DNA of 64,000 nucleotides from Serratia symbiotica str. 'Cinara cedri' (GTDB lineage Bacteria > Pseudomonadota > Gammaproteobacteria > Enterobacterales > Enterobacteriaceae): contig CP002295.1 of the NCBI GenBank assembly GCA_000238975.1, positions 1,602,299-1,666,298 on the forward strand, in the 5' to 3' direction. Position 1 is the stretch's first letter. Each line of letters opens with the position of its first letter. Below, in pieces: positions 51,574-62,308 of this stretch. The notes beneath the pieces were generated by a model. It did no database searches and was not told where the DNA came from. It was given only the letters and a program-made list of their open reading frames with translations. A program made the translations under genes and the position numbers.

Positions 51574-51960
51574 TTAGAACCTCAGGCCAGTGATAAACGA
51601 GACCAAACGAACCAGAACACCATCCAGCCCCCATAAAATTATCGACATCACAACAGTCACCGCAGCAATAATCAACGTAGTATGTAGCGTTTCCTGGCAA
51701 GTTGGCCAAATTACTTTACGTACTTCGGTTCGCGCTTCACGCGTGAATGCAATTATTAATTTACCCTTAGCCGTCATCAGTGCCATGACTATACTCGCAA
51801 ATATCATGATCAGCATAACTGCCAGCGCATGCAATGGCAGACTTAAATCACGATAGTAATAATTACCGACGATCGCCACAAGCAACAGCATGGCAATAAT
51901 AAACCATTTAACCGCTTCCCAGCAGCGCGTGCTCCCTTTATCCTCGGTTTTTGCACTCAT
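51574..51960 (-). CDS. secE: Preprotein translocase subunit SecE
   Basis: SecE clamps the SecYEG channel in the inner membrane. The 128-residue product has the three membrane segments of enteric SecE (E. coli 127): about residues 15-35, 40-62 and 95-120. The conserved cytoplasmic [21 protein letters not shown] lies before the last segment. It is upstream of nusG. Its usual upstream neighbour tufB is a relic, so its promoter must lie in the tufB-secE gap or in the dead tufB. Confidence 0.97.
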   Translation of the reverse strand: MSAKTEDKGSTRCWEAVKWFIIAMLLLVAIVGNYYYRDLSLPLHALAVMLIMIFASIVMALMTAKGKLIIAFTREARTEVRKVIWPTCQETLHTTLIIAAVTVVMSIILWGLDGVLVRLVSFITGLRF

Positions 51961-52111
51961 AACCCAACCTATTAGAATAACCTAAATAAATTAATAGGAT
52001 AATATTTTGATAGCATCTTGATGTATATCCATAACATATCAGGTATACATTTTATAAACCTATTTAACCAATGGTTGTAACTATAAGATAGTTGGTGAGA
52101 TAGATACTTAT

Positions 52112-53355
52112 TAATAATCACTTTAACAACAACACCCGCACCCAACTATACGGCCGCTTCAGGAATAGCATAATACAAGCTATTATCAATTACGATTGGA
52201 TGAATCAGAGTTGCTTGAATCTTAACATTACCATTTATTATAACCATCTTAAGGTATTCTAGTAGCTCAGTAATGCTGGTAACGTCAGTAGTAAGAAAGT
52301 AAAACTGCGAGCGGTAACTAATAAAGAATGATATGCGGCGCTCGCAATCCTTATTCCGCAAAATGCATAATCCTAAACCAAACTGAATATATAATTTAAT
52401 ATAATCCAATTTAGCTAAAACTTAGTTATATTCAATATCTGCACGCTTAATACTACGTAATCACAAAGATCCCGTATTTTTACCAGGAAAATCTTTATTT
52501 TTATCTAGCAATTTACAAAACAGTAAAGATTGACTGCACAGTATCTTTGATAATAACCATTTTAACTTTACTAACTTTGATCATACCACACTTACAGTCA
52601 TAACTGTACTATACAGTCATAAGTGTACTAATAAGTGTACTATATTAAGAACTGTAGCATGTTCCGTAATAAAAAATGTATCTTAATCAGTAGCAAAGAC
52701 GACTTATTTAGAGAAAGCTCTATTTCTAAAATAGAAGCATACTAATGCATGAGTAAAATTAATTATTTTAATTTTCTGCTTCATGTAATATTCCAGCACT
52801 TTTAACACAAAAATATAAATCACTAAACAGTTATTAACGAAAAAGTCACAGCAAATTAAAATTCATGTACTACCATCAAAACTGATAAATCTTAGTCTTT
52901 AATTAAATAACACTGTTTAATTAAATAACACTGATTTATATACAACAATAAAAGAAACACCAACTTTGCATCCTAATAAAATACACGTATAGACCTAAAG
53001 TTATTGAACAGTGAGTAACTAACATCACCAACAAGAGACACTATTCGCCTACGTGGCACCTACAATCTCATATATTTTAGATAATTATCATGTGCCCGAT
53101 AATAAACTAAAAATAATGATAAAATGAAACAATATACTTAATGTGTACAATACTATTAATATGAATACTATGTATTTTTCGAGCTCATTATTAATTTACT
53201 TAAAATTACACACAGAGTCTGTATTAATTTTATCTGGCACTACCTGATATTTTGGTAATTACAAAAATTAAAATTATTTTACCATAATTCATATGGATAG
53301 TAGTAATAATATTAGTATGCAGCTATATACAATATATTTTCAGTGTTTATCACTA
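52112..53355 (-). pseudogene. tufB: Decayed tufB (elongation factor Tu)
   Basis: The minus strand between secE and thrT encodes a clear EF-Tu C-terminus: SYRSQFYFLTTDVTSITELLEYLKMVIINGNVKIQATLIHPIVIDNSLYYAIPEAA in one frame (52146-52320). This corresponds to [22 protein letters not shown]...TLIHPIAMDDGLRFAI. A TAG at 52146-52148 interrupts it; the sequence then continues LGAGVVVKV, matching VGAGVVAKV, and the normal stop is lost. Near 53277-53300, TTTTACCATAATTC fits the antisense of the GHVDHGKTT coding region, placing the start near 53.35 kb. The middle is eroded. Length and location match E. coli tufB. EF-Tu must come from tufA elsewhere. Confidence 0.88.
52898..52933. repeat. 18-bp tandem duplication
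   Basis: Two perfect adjacent copies of TTTAATTAAATAACACTG inside the tufB relic. Confidence 0.9.
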
Positions 53356-53452
53356 TACACATAAATAAATTAGTGGTATTGCTACATTAACTATACCTAT
53401 TCATTGTATTTAGAGTAGAGAGAAAATTTTAGATCAGAAGAGTAAGAAATGA

Positions 53453-53525
53453 TGCTGATAAGCAGATTCGAACTGCCGACCTCACCCTTACCAAGGGTGT
53501 GCTCTACCAGCTGAGCTATATCAGC
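53453..53525 (-). tRNA. thrT: tRNA-Thr (anticodon GGT)
   Basis: The minus strand gives a full cloverleaf starting GCTGATATAGCTCAG with anticodon GGT in TTGGTAA, closely like E. coli thrT. After the discriminator A the genome has TCA rather than CCA, so the 3' CCA must be added by tRNA nucleotidyltransferase. It lies 6 bp after glyT and before the tufB relic, as in E. coli. Confidence 0.96.
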
Positions 53526-53531
53526 ATATCT

Positions 53532-53606
<75 letters not shown>

Positions 53607-54002
53607 ATCCTGGAACTTCAATTACTATATATTGTTCTGTAAAATCTAGAAATACGACAACACTATCTATGATTGAGATCTTATCTTTCACACGATGACT
53701 TATTTAGTAATCGCAACAAAACATAAGTCTTATTACGCATTTCCTTTTGTGAGCACTTTCTTTTTCATTGGATTAACCCCTACGATCAACTAACTAGTTT
53801 AATCAGAATGAAATATTCTAGCAAAAACTAATTACATAATAGCCAGTTAAAAAACCATTTCTAATATTATATCTTATTTATGTATAAGGTAAGAAAAGAT
53901 AACTATCATTAACTTAATAAAATGAAATCTTATAAATAAATTACTATATCCAGCTCTATATGTAACTCCTGTAACCAAAATTATACTTGGTGGAATTATA
54001 CT
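53607..54002. other. Expanded 396-bp spacer between tyrU and glyT
   Basis: No gene or tRNA was seen here. In E. coli the tyrU-glyT spacer is, from memory, a little over 100 bp, so this one has grown. It includes a copy of AATTATACTTGGTGG (53979-53993) that duplicates the 3' end of tRNA-Tyr. Confidence 0.55.
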
Positions 54003-54008
54003 TGGTGG
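53979..54008. repeat. 15-bp tandem duplication at the tRNA-Tyr 3' end
   Basis: AATTATACTTGGTGG occurs twice in a row; the second copy ends inside tRNA-Tyr and contains its encoded CCA (as TGG). The gene itself is unharmed. Confidence 0.9.
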
Positions 54009-54087
54009 TGGGAGAAGGATTCGAACCTTCGAAGTCTATGACGGCAGATTTACAGTCTGCTCCCTTTAACCGCTCGGGAACCCCACC
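54003..54087 (-). tRNA. tyrU: tRNA-Tyr (anticodon GTA)
   Basis: An 85-nt class II tRNA on the minus strand, starting GGTGGGGTTCCCGAGCGG, with anticodon GTA in CTGTAAA, a long variable arm, T-loop TTCGAAT and encoded CCA. It closely matches E. coli tyrU and lies 29 bp after thrU. Confidence 0.97.
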
Positions 54088-54116
54088 AGATTTTACGCAC
54101 TTTAACCTAACTTAAA

Positions 54117-54192
<76 letters not shown>

Positions 54193-54205
54193 ACTAATTT
54201 AATGC

Positions 54206-54234
54206 ATTTTAGGCAGAGCTAGCAATCTATGCAA
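54206..54234 (-). promoter_or_regulatory. Predicted promoter of the thrU-tyrU-glyT-thrT cluster
   Basis: On the minus strand TTGCAT and TAAAAT are separated by 17 bases, with the -10 box 13 bases before thrU. An A/T-rich block lies just upstream, as in strong stable-RNA promoters. Between the boxes is the GC-richer GATTGCTAGCTCTGCC. Confidence 0.55.
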
Positions 54235-55461
54235 CAAAAAAAATTAAATTTTACACGCTTTGATTAAAAAATAAGTTCTTCTATATATTTTCTTTGAATT
54301 TACTAATATAGCGTATAAATATTTATGAACTACGCTGATCATTACCTACGTATAATAAACTGTACATACGACCTTCTTTATCTCGCTCTATATATACATT
54401 CCATAGTTAAAAACTTAACAAGATAATAATCAGAAATAGTAATGAAGACACTATAACTATAGTATATTTATTTATAACCTATTAACACATAATTATAACA
54501 TATTATTTTGCTATAAAACTTAAATAATATTTAAAAATAACAAGAAAAAACTTATTTATTAATCACATGTGCAAAGTATAATGCCTAAAAAGCAGATAAA
54601 ATATAAGCAATATAAATTATTAAAATAGGTCATTAAATTACTCAGATAATACCAATCTACTCCTTACACCTAAAATCTTATTATTATTTACTGATAATGC
54701 TAAGTACATACGAAAGAAACAATCCTTGCAAAATTTTTTAATAAAATAAAAACATATAGTTATAGACTATTACATTAATCAATTTTTCCCCCTTGTTAAC
54801 TAATGCAATGTTATATTGTTATATTAGTAGTACTTTTGTTACGCGCTATAACGCATAGCTCTATATATAAAAACTGGAAATCATTTGTACTAACGTAGTA
54901 TAATACCTACTAATCTAGAATAATCATTCTAGATTAGTAAATACACACTACAAGAATAATATGAAAAATCTAACAATTATAATTCAACTACATTAAGAAG
55001 TTATTATTTATTTAAATTTAGTAACTAATACGTCAGTACACATCTCAAGACAACTAGATAGCTCTTATAAGAATACAATGATCACAAGATTAAACCTACT
55101 GCTAACCAGTTCTATTCCAGAGACATTATACAGTTATTATCCATAATCTCTTACATGCTATGCAATTAATTAACTACTATTCTAACCTATAATTTATTAT
55201 ATGTATCTACACTATAATGAACTAACTTTCTATATCATTACTTATTAAGATAAATAAGACATAATGGTACTCAGATACCATAGTAGTTTAAGAATAAATT
55301 ATGCATTATGTTCTCAAAATTATAACTAACTACTACCAATAGATAAATTTTAAAAAAATCTACACCAAATACAAAGCTATCTATGATATATAGATTATTT
55401 ATTATCCGAAATTGGCATCTTACGCCTTTCCTAACCTGCGTCCACAGGCAGTATTTAGCTT
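54235..55461. other. AT-rich non-coding stretch between thrU and coaA
   Basis: This gap divides the divergent tRNA cluster and coaA, which are adjacent in E. coli. It contains a 13-bp hairpin (54909-54938) and no other recognised element. The coaA promoter should lie near its right end. Confidence 0.55.
54909..54938. repeat. 13-bp perfect inverted repeat, 4-nt loop
   Basis: ACTAATCTAGAAT, loop AATC, then its exact reverse complement. It lies between divergent transcription units, so it is not an obvious terminator. Confidence 0.75.
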
Positions 55462-56430
55462 ATGATAAAAAGAAATCAATCTTTATCAACGCCTTATATT
55501 AAGTTTAATCGTACTCAGTGGACTGCATTGCAAGAGTCATTACCTTTAACAATCTCAGATGAAGAGATAATAACACTAAGAGGAATGAATGCAGACCTCT
55601 CTTTAGAGGAGGTTATACAAATTTACTTACCATTATCGCGACTACTAAACTTCTATATCAGCTCTAACCTACAACGTCAAACAGTTATTAATAGATTCCT
55701 TAAGACAAAAGAACAAAAAATTCCCTATGTTATTGGCATTGCTGGCAGTGTCGCTGTAGGTAAAAGTACTACTGCACGCCTATTACAAATCCTACTTAGT
55801 AAATCGATAGAAAATCATAAGGTAGAATTAATTACTACTGATAGCTTTTTACATCCTAATAAAATACTAAATGAACGCGGTCTAATGCAAAAAAAGGGAT
55901 TCCCACAATCTTATGATATGCGCAGTATGGTGAAATTTATTTCAGACGTAAAATCAGGCACTAAACATATAACAGCTCCAATATATTCACATCTAATTTA
56001 TGACATTGTGCTAAATGGTTATCAAATTATTAAACAACCGGATATCTTAATTATTGAAGGACTAAATATATTACAGAGCGGAATAGTATCACAGGGTGGG
56101 GTTCATTATCCTCATAATCAGCACCGCGTATTTGTTTCTGATTTTGTTGATTTTTCAATCTATATTGACGCATCAGAAACATTATTACAGAATTGGTATA
56201 TTCATCGCTTCTTAAAATTCTGTCAGGGAGCATTCTCTAACCCTAATTCTTATTTCCATAACTACTCTAAATTACCAGAATCCAAGGCAGTGAATATCGC
56301 CACGCAAATATGGAATAATATCAATAGATTAAATTTAAAAAAAAATATACTGCCAACACGAGAACGTGCAAGCTTGATTATAAACAAGAGCACCAACCAT
56401 GCGGTAGAGAGTATGCGTTTAAGAAAATAA
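55462..56430 (+). CDS. coaA: Pantothenate kinase (type I)
   Basis: CoaA phosphorylates pantothenate with ATP, the first and controlling step of coenzyme A synthesis. The 322-residue product (E. coli 316) has the Walker A loop GSVAVGKST (residues 95-103), [26 protein letters not shown] and the C-terminal [21 protein letters not shown]. It is convergent with birA, 41 bp apart, as in E. coli. Slight length excess comes from a short insertion before the [15 protein letters not shown] block. Confidence 0.97.
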   Translation: MIKRNQSLSTPYIKFNRTQWTALQESLPLTISDEEIITLRGMNADLSLEEVIQIYLPLSRLLNFYISSNLQRQTVINRFLKTKEQKIPYVIGIAGSVAVGKSTTARLLQILLSKSIENHKVELITTDSFLHPNKILNERGLMQKKGFPQSYDMRSMVKFISDVKSGTKHITAPIYSHLIYDIVLNGYQIIKQPDILIIEGLNILQSGIVSQGGVHYPHNQHRVFVSDFVDFSIYIDASETLLQNWYIHRFLKFCQGAFSNPNSYFHNYSKLPESKAVNIATQIWNNINRLNLKKNILPTRERASLIINKSTNHAVESMRLRK

Positions 56431-56471
56431 TCTAGAAGAATGCGGAGAATTTTATACTACTATTCATTTCT

Positions 56472-57434
56472 TTATTCTGAGTCACGCAGTGATATTTGCT
56501 CGCCGATAAATGGCCTAATGATTCCTTGCTGATCCAGTAATAAAGCTCCTTGTTCGTCTATACCTCTGGCAATTCCAAAAATCTGCTGCTCACCAATCAG
56601 CAGCTGTACTGGACGATTAATAAAATTATCTAATAGATGCCAACGTGCTACAAATGGTCTTAATCCATCACTTTCAAATTGCTTTAAAGACTGGCGTAGC
56701 TTATTAAGCAACTTAGCAGCAAGCTCATTACGATCAATGATAACTCCTACATCTTGTAGATTTATCCATCCTTGGTTGATAGTATCAGAATTAGCGCTAC
56801 ACATAGCTATATTGATACCAGCTCCAATGACTAGATAGGTCATATTACTACTATTACTTATCATTTCGATTAGAATGCCAGCTAATTTACGACCTTTAAG
56901 ATATAAATCATTAGGCCATTTGACTCTAACATCTTTTGCACCTATACTGCGTAATACTTCAGCTATTACAATACCAATCACTAGACTCAACCCCATAGCA
57001 GCAGCCGACCCCTGTTTTAAACACCAAAACATTGATAAATAAAGATTAGCTCCAAACGGTGATACCCACTGTCGTCCTCTTCGTCCTCGCCCAGCCTGCT
57101 GATATTCAGCAATACTGGCATCACCTGACTGTAAATGATAAATACGATCTAACAAATATTGATTGGTAGAATTTACTACTGGCAACACAATCACGCGCTT
57201 ATTTTGCAAAAGTTTTAAAATACGATCAACCTCTAGTAGTTGTATCGGATTTGCAAGAATGTATCCCTTACCTGGCATAGTAAATACATTAACCCCCCAT
57301 TCACGGATAATCTGAATGTATTTATTAATCGCAGCTCTACTTACCCCTAATAACTCACCAAGCTGTCCTCCTGAATGAGAAATACCATCAGCTAAAAGTG
57401 CAATTAACCTCAATGGCACTTTACTATCTTTCAT
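56472..57434 (-). CDS. birA: Biotin-[acetyl-CoA-carboxylase] ligase and repressor BirA
   Basis: BirA makes biotinyl-AMP and transfers biotin to AccB; in E. coli it also represses the bio operon. The 320-residue protein (E. coli 321) keeps the N-terminal helix-turn-helix (SGGQLGELLGVSRAAINKYIQ, about residues 21-41), the ligand loop GRGRRGR (115-121), VKWPNDLYLKGRKLAGILIE and the C-terminal SH3-like domain. Its ATG overlaps the murB stop by 4 bp (ATGA). The retained DNA-binding domain suggests that operator binding could persist, but this is inference. Its substrate AccB is encoded 4 kb away in this window. Confidence 0.97.
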   Translation of the reverse strand: MKDSKVPLRLIALLADGISHSGGQLGELLGVSRAAINKYIQIIREWGVNVFTMPGKGYILANPIQLLEVDRILKLLQNKRVIVLPVVNSTNQYLLDRIYHLQSGDASIAEYQQAGRGRRGRQWVSPFGANLYLSMFWCLKQGSAAAMGLSLVIGIVIAEVLRSIGAKDVRVKWPNDLYLKGRKLAGILIEMISNSSNMTYLVIGAGINIAMCSANSDTINQGWINLQDVGVIIDRNELAAKLLNKLRQSLKQFESDGLRPFVARWHLLDNFINRPVQLLIGEQQIFGIARGIDEQGALLLDQQGIIRPFIGEQISLRDSE

Positions 57435-58468
57435 GACAACACCTCTACCGCATTCAATTCACCCATAGCGCCAATAAAACGCACTTCAGGCTCTAACCAT
57501 ATATCAAATTTAAATGCTACAGTGGCGCGAACATGGCGCGCTAGAGAAACAACATCCTGACTAGTAGCATTATTTACATTAACCAAAACTAGCGCTTGAT
57601 TATGATATACAGCAGCCCCACCTACGCGATACCCTTTTAGCTCACAATTCTCAATTAACCAACCAGCAGCTAATTTAACCTGGCCATCATCTTGGTAATA
57701 ATGTGACATGTTCGGATACTGAGATATTAATAATGCATATTTCTCTGCGCTGACGAGCGGATTCTTAAAGAAGCTACCGGCATTCCCTAGTTTACGGTAA
57801 TCAGGCAACTTACTGCGACGCATAGCACAAACAGAATCGAATATCTGATTTGGTGTCACCGTTGCTGGATTTAACTTAGTTAGATCTCCATACCTAAGCA
57901 TTGGGCGCCATTTTTTACTTAAACATAAGCCAAGACCAATAATAATATATTGCGTTTGAAGCTGATATTTAAAGACACTTTCACGATAACCAAATCCACA
58001 CTCATCCCCCGGAATACGATTAATAGAGCCGGTAAATAAATCTAAGAGGTCAACATATTCACAAATATTTTTTAATTCAATGCCATAAGCACCAACATTC
58101 TGAATCGGTGCGGATCCCACTAAACCAGGGATGAGCGCTAAATTTTCTAATCCAGCAATACCACGCGCCAAAGTATAACAAACCAAAGCATGCCAGTTCT
58201 CGCCAGAACTGACATGCAAATGCCAGGTATCAGATTTTTCTTTAATATTAATACCTTTTAATTGATTAACCATCACTGTACCAGAAAAATCTTCAAGAAA
58301 CAGCATATTACTCCCCTCACCCAGCACAAGTAATGGTATCTGATACTTTTGTGTTTGTTGCCAAACTTTTAGCATCAATTCAGTTCTGTCTGCTATGATT
58401 AGATGTAGTGCATTCACCGGAAGCGCAAAAGTATTACGATGTTTTAATGAAATGCTTGCAATAGCCAT
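57431..58468 (-). CDS. murB: UDP-N-acetylenolpyruvoylglucosamine reductase
   Basis: MurB uses NADPH and FAD to reduce UDP-GlcNAc-enolpyruvate to UDP-MurNAc in peptidoglycan synthesis. The 345-residue form (E. coli 342) has the FAD-binding ILGEGSNML-like segment (LVLGEGSNMLFLEDF), LALIPGLVGSAPIQNVGAYG, the catalytic serine loop GNAGSFFKNP and the C-terminal LEPEVRFIG. The frame opens 12 codons earlier (58504), and no start has a clear ribosome-binding site; 58468 is chosen because homology to E. coli begins at the following residues. Retention implies that some peptidoglycan precursor is still made. Confidence 0.95.
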   Translation of the reverse strand: MAIASISLKHRNTFALPVNALHLIIADRTELMLKVWQQTQKYQIPLLVLGEGSNMLFLEDFSGTVMVNQLKGINIKEKSDTWHLHVSSGENWHALVCYTLARGIAGLENLALIPGLVGSAPIQNVGAYGIELKNICEYVDLLDLFTGSINRIPGDECGFGYRESVFKYQLQTQYIIIGLGLCLSKKWRPMLRYGDLTKLNPATVTPNQIFDSVCAMRRSKLPDYRKLGNAGSFFKNPLVSAEKYALLISQYPNMSHYYQDDGQVKLAAGWLIENCELKGYRVGGAAVYHNQALVLVNVNNATSQDVVSLARHVRATVAFKFDIWLEPEVRFIGAMGELNAVEVLS

Positions 58469-59994
58469 ATATTCAATACCCATACAAAAATAATCTTTCA
58501 TCAAGCATAATAGGCTTGATGCTTGTTGCTAATATTTGTTTTCATGGCTACTATTGTAATTAGATTAATATCTTATTAAATAATAACTGCTCTATTTAAC
58601 TATATCTTATATATAATAAAGATATTCAGTAATAAATAAATTATAAAATTTATTTATTACCACATAATTTAACATAAATACATACTTAACTTTATTTTAA
58701 TATATTCACTATTGTGCTCTTATATGGAAAAAATACTAATCAGTATATTGACAAATATATAAAACTATATCCTAAATAATAGTGTATAAATATATATTAT
58801 ATTAATATCCATTAAATATAATAATTATCAGTACCTAATCCTCTTCTATATATAATTTCGGATAACCTTTAAAGCTAACACACAATTTCTGTCATCAGAA
58901 AAGTAGACACAGAGCTATATAACAAATAATATAATTATATTAGCTTTAACTGATTATTTAATACATCTTTCTTCATAAATATACCAATATCCTGAAATTG
59001 TTATAATTAACTAATATCGTTATATTAACAAAATAACATCCCTTAGCTTCAAATAAATATATAAAACTACGCAATACATCCTCAATAAGCTATGTATCTT
59101 ATAGCTAACTGCTATAAATAGTATCAAGCTATATATAATTAACGCTAATCATAAATCAATATAGTATTTCTATTTAAAAAGACTGTAAAAATATATATTT
59201 TCTATAATTATATCCTAATAGATCAACGTGATAATATATACTTACCGTATAATGCGGACGCAATTAGTAAATAGTAATTCAACAACTTTACACTTATATA
59301 GCTCTATTTATTACACTATTATATATGTTACTATTAACTAATGTTACTATTAACCAATAAATGTAATAATATTAGACTGACTAAGGCACTTACCCACCAT
59401 AAGAACTTTCTATTTTAGCTAGAACTATAAACACATAGGATTACTTCCACCTATACGCAATATCCTAATATTGCTATATATTGCTTTAATGTATTTTTAA
59501 TAAATGACACATTTATATTCCTTAACCTAGTTTTTTAAATGTATATAAAAAAATAGAATAGCTAAAGCACCTTAATTTATTCAGCATAAAATAGATTGCT
59601 TAAAATACCATTAAAAGGTGTATGTAGTGATCTAAAATCAATGCTTTTTGAAAAAAATACGCTAAAAAGATAATCAGGTATCATTCAACTATTACTGATC
59701 TTTTGATATCTACATACACGATGAATAAATTATTGTATATAATAATACTAAATAAACATAAAAGTATAGATAACACGATACTCTTATCTTCATAAGATAA
59801 TTATAATCATTCAATTTTAAATTTTATGATTATGTATTTTTATACATTCAGCCTCATAATCAAGATATTTTTCATAAAATTAGATAACTCTCTAGGCAAT
59901 GAATTTTAATAAAACGATAATAAAATAAATAATTTATTGTATTAAAATTAATTAACTTAAAATATCCTTATATATTTTTTCGGAAAATGATTAA
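58469..59994. other. AT-rich non-coding stretch between accC and murB
   Basis: In E. coli an rRNA operon lies upstream of murB, and yhdT-panF lie downstream of accC. Neither rRNA nor protein relics could be read here, and no tRNA is present. The change from the murB to the accBC neighbourhood marks a rearrangement relative to E. coli within this gap. Confidence 0.55.
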
Positions 59995-61356
59995 CTAATA
60001 CTCCTTATCAATCCCTCGTGTATTTAATTTTTTCTCCAAATAGTGTATATTTGTCCCGCCATACTGAAAATTTTCATCGTTCATAATCTTTTGCTGTAAC
60101 TTAATATTTGTTTTTATGCCATCAATAATTAACTCAGCCAATGCGTTCTTCATGCGAATAATCGCTACATCACGATTTTCACCATAAGTAATTAACTTAC
60201 CGAGCATAGAATCATAGTACGGCGGTACTGTATACCCAGTATAAATATGAGATTCCCAGCGAACACCAAAACCACCTGGCGCATGAAAACGGGTAATCTT
60301 ACCAGAACTAGGCAAAAAGGTATATGGGTCTTCAGCGTTGATACGGCATTCCACCGCATGGCCGTGAGTATGCACCTCGCACTGCTTAACTAGTAACGGT
60401 AGGCCAGCGGCAATTCGCAGTTGCTCTTTAAGTAAATCCACACCGCTAATCATCTCTGTCACTGGATGCTCAACCTGAATACGTGTATTCATTTCAATAA
60501 AATAAAACTCACCATTTTCATATAAAAACTCAAAAGTACCTACGCCTCGGTAGTTAATTGCAACACAAGCTTTCGAACAACATTCACCAATATAACGGCG
60601 AATATCACTGGTAATGCCTGGTGCTGGTGCCTCTTCTACTACTTTCTGGTGGCGTCGCTGCATAGAGCAATCGCGCTCAGCCAAATAAATAGCGTTGCCC
60701 TTACCGTCAGCCAATACTTGAATCTCAATATGACGTGGATTATCCAGATACTTTTCCATATAAATTATGTCATTGTTAAAAGCAGCTTTCGCTTCTACTT
60801 TTGTCATATTAATGGACATCTCTAGATCTGTGGCGCTATGTACAACACGCATACCACTACCACCACCACCACCGGACGCTTTGATTATCACAGGGTAACC
60901 AATATGTTTAGCCAAATCATAATTTTTATCTATATCTTCAGATACAGGACCTGCAGAACCAGGTACACAAGGCACCCCAGCTGTCTTCATCACATGAATA
61001 GCAGAAATTTTATCCCCCATAAGACGAATAGTTTCAGCTTTTGGACCAATAAAGATAAATCCTGAACGTTCAACCTGCTCAGCGAAATCAGCGTTCTCAG
61101 ACAAGAAACCATATCCTGGGTGAATCGCAACTGCACCAGTAATTTCTGCTGCAGAAATAATAGCAGGTATATTTAAGTAACTTTTTACTGATGATGCCGG
61201 GCCAATACACACGGTCTCATCAGCTAACAATACATGTTTTAGATCACGATCCGCAATAGAATGCACTGCTACGGTCTTAATACCTAACTCTTTACAAGCA
61301 CGTAAAATACGCAATGCTATCTCGCCACGATTAGCGATAACAACTTTATCAAGCAT
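59995..61356 (-). CDS. accC: Acetyl-CoA carboxylase, biotin carboxylase subunit
   Basis: AccC carboxylates the biotin of AccB using ATP and bicarbonate, beginning fatty-acid synthesis. The 453-residue protein (E. coli 449) has the N-terminal [15 protein letters not shown], the ATP-grasp domain with KASGGGGG (159-166), [26 protein letters not shown], and the active-site block [14 protein letters not shown]. One oddity is that residue 167, Arg in E. coli (GGGGGRGM), is Ser here (GGGGGSGM). The tail carries a few extra residues (NTRGIDKEY). It lies 11 bp after accB. Confidence 0.97.
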   Translation of the reverse strand: MLDKVVIANRGEIALRILRACKELGIKTVAVHSIADRDLKHVLLADETVCIGPASSVKSYLNIPAIISAAEITGAVAIHPGYGFLSENADFAEQVERSGFIFIGPKAETIRLMGDKISAIHVMKTAGVPCVPGSAGPVSEDIDKNYDLAKHIGYPVIIKASGGGGGSGMRVVHSATDLEMSINMTKVEAKAAFNNDIIYMEKYLDNPRHIEIQVLADGKGNAIYLAERDCSMQRRHQKVVEEAPAPGITSDIRRYIGECCSKACVAINYRGVGTFEFLYENGEFYFIEMNTRIQVEHPVTEMISGVDLLKEQLRIAAGLPLLVKQCEVHTHGHAVECRINAEDPYTFLPSSGKITRFHAPGGFGVRWESHIYTGYTVPPYYDSMLGKLITYGENRDVAIIRMKNALAELIIDGIKTNIKLQQKIMNDENFQYGGTNIHYLEKKLNTRGIDKEY

Positions 61357-61367
61357 AAGACGCCTCG

Positions 61368-61826
61368 TTATTCAATAATAAACAAAGGCTCGTTATATTC
61401 AACTGGCTGGCCACTTTCCACCAGAATAGCTTTAACAACACCGGATTTATCTGCCTCGATCTGATTCATCATTTTCATTGCCTCAACAATACATAGTATA
61501 TCACCAGCATTTACGCTTTGGCCTACTTCTACGAAAGCTTTCGCATCAATACTGGGGGTGCAATAGAAAATCCCGACCATAGGGGAACGAACAATATGGC
61601 CACTAGTCATTATTGGAGACTCTGTCCCTGATACACTGGCTGCCGCCACAGCCAGTGCTGGCTGTGGCCCTGTTGGTAATGAGTGTGGCGGTTGCATCAT
61701 AGGATAACCCTGATCTGGCGCAGAACGACCAATACGCACAGACTCTTCGCCTTCAGAAATTTCTAGTTCAGATATGCCGGATTCTTCGACTAGTTCAATT
61801 AGTTTCTTTATTTTACGAATATCCAT
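61368..61826 (-). CDS. accB: Biotin carboxyl carrier protein of acetyl-CoA carboxylase
   Basis: AccB carries biotin between the two half-reactions of acetyl-CoA carboxylase. The 152-residue protein (E. coli 156) has an N-terminal dimer region ([32 protein letters not shown]), an Ala/Pro-rich linker (about 40-75) and the biotinyl domain with VEAMKMMN, Lys118 being the biotinylation site. The thumb-like segment ([17 protein letters not shown]) typical of enteric AccB is present. It precedes accC; its former upstream neighbour aroQ is a pseudogene. Confidence 0.97.
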   Translation of the reverse strand: MDIRKIKKLIELVEESGISELEISEGEESVRIGRSAPDQGYPMMQPPHSLPTGPQPALAVAAASVSGTESPIMTSGHIVRSPMVGIFYCTPSIDAKAFVEVGQSVNAGDILCIVEAMKMMNQIEADKSGVVKAILVESGQPVEYNEPLFIIE

Positions 61827-61858
61827 TAGCGTGATCCCGTACTCTTTTTACGTAGCCA

Positions 61859-62308
61859 TTAGTGGATAATTAACAGATGGTTAATTGCTGTCTGTAAAGC
61901 AAAAGTGTAGCCACTTACACCCAGTCCACACCCCACACCCAGTCCATCATATATAACACCTACTACTACGTTAGAGCAGTAAGAATCATGAAAGAAAGGC
62001 TCTTGCGCGTATACGTTAGACAAGTGGATCTCAATAAAGGGGATCTACACCCCTAGCAATGCATCGCGTAACGCAACGCTGGTGTGTGTAAAAGCAGCCG
62101 GGTTAATAAAATGAAATCAATATTACTAAGCCCCTAATGAATACGGTCAATTAATAGATGCTAGGGGTTAAATTGCAAATGGTTTAGTATGATATCTAGT
62201 CTAGACACCTAGTTTTCTGACTCATAAACACTAATATTGTGTAGCCATACTTATCACTCACCCCTAATAGATTAATATTTAGGTCATTTAAAAACATGAA
62301 ATTAATAC
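61859..62308 (-). pseudogene. aroQ: aroQ pseudogene (type II 3-dehydroquinate dehydratase)
   Basis: The minus strand upstream of accB is clearly aroQ, its normal neighbour. It reads LNDLNINLLG...DKYG (for LNGPNLNLLG...EKYG), then HLLIDRIH-stop (HALIDRIHQ), DFIL, a one-base deletion near 62104, [45 protein letters not shown] (for NPAAFTHTSVALRDALLAV...[22 protein letters not shown]), and [13 protein letters not shown]. Stops are visible at 62161-62163, 62134-62136 and 62045-62047. The catalytic Tyr region, His and Arg blocks are partly lost. The high similarity outside the lesions marks recent inactivation. The accB promoter may lie within it. Confidence 0.92.

Noticed and set aside
58505..59994. 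Second rRNA-operon ghost upstream of murB (rrnB position)
   Set aside because: The gap is too short for an operon and no rRNA landmark or tRNA was seen.
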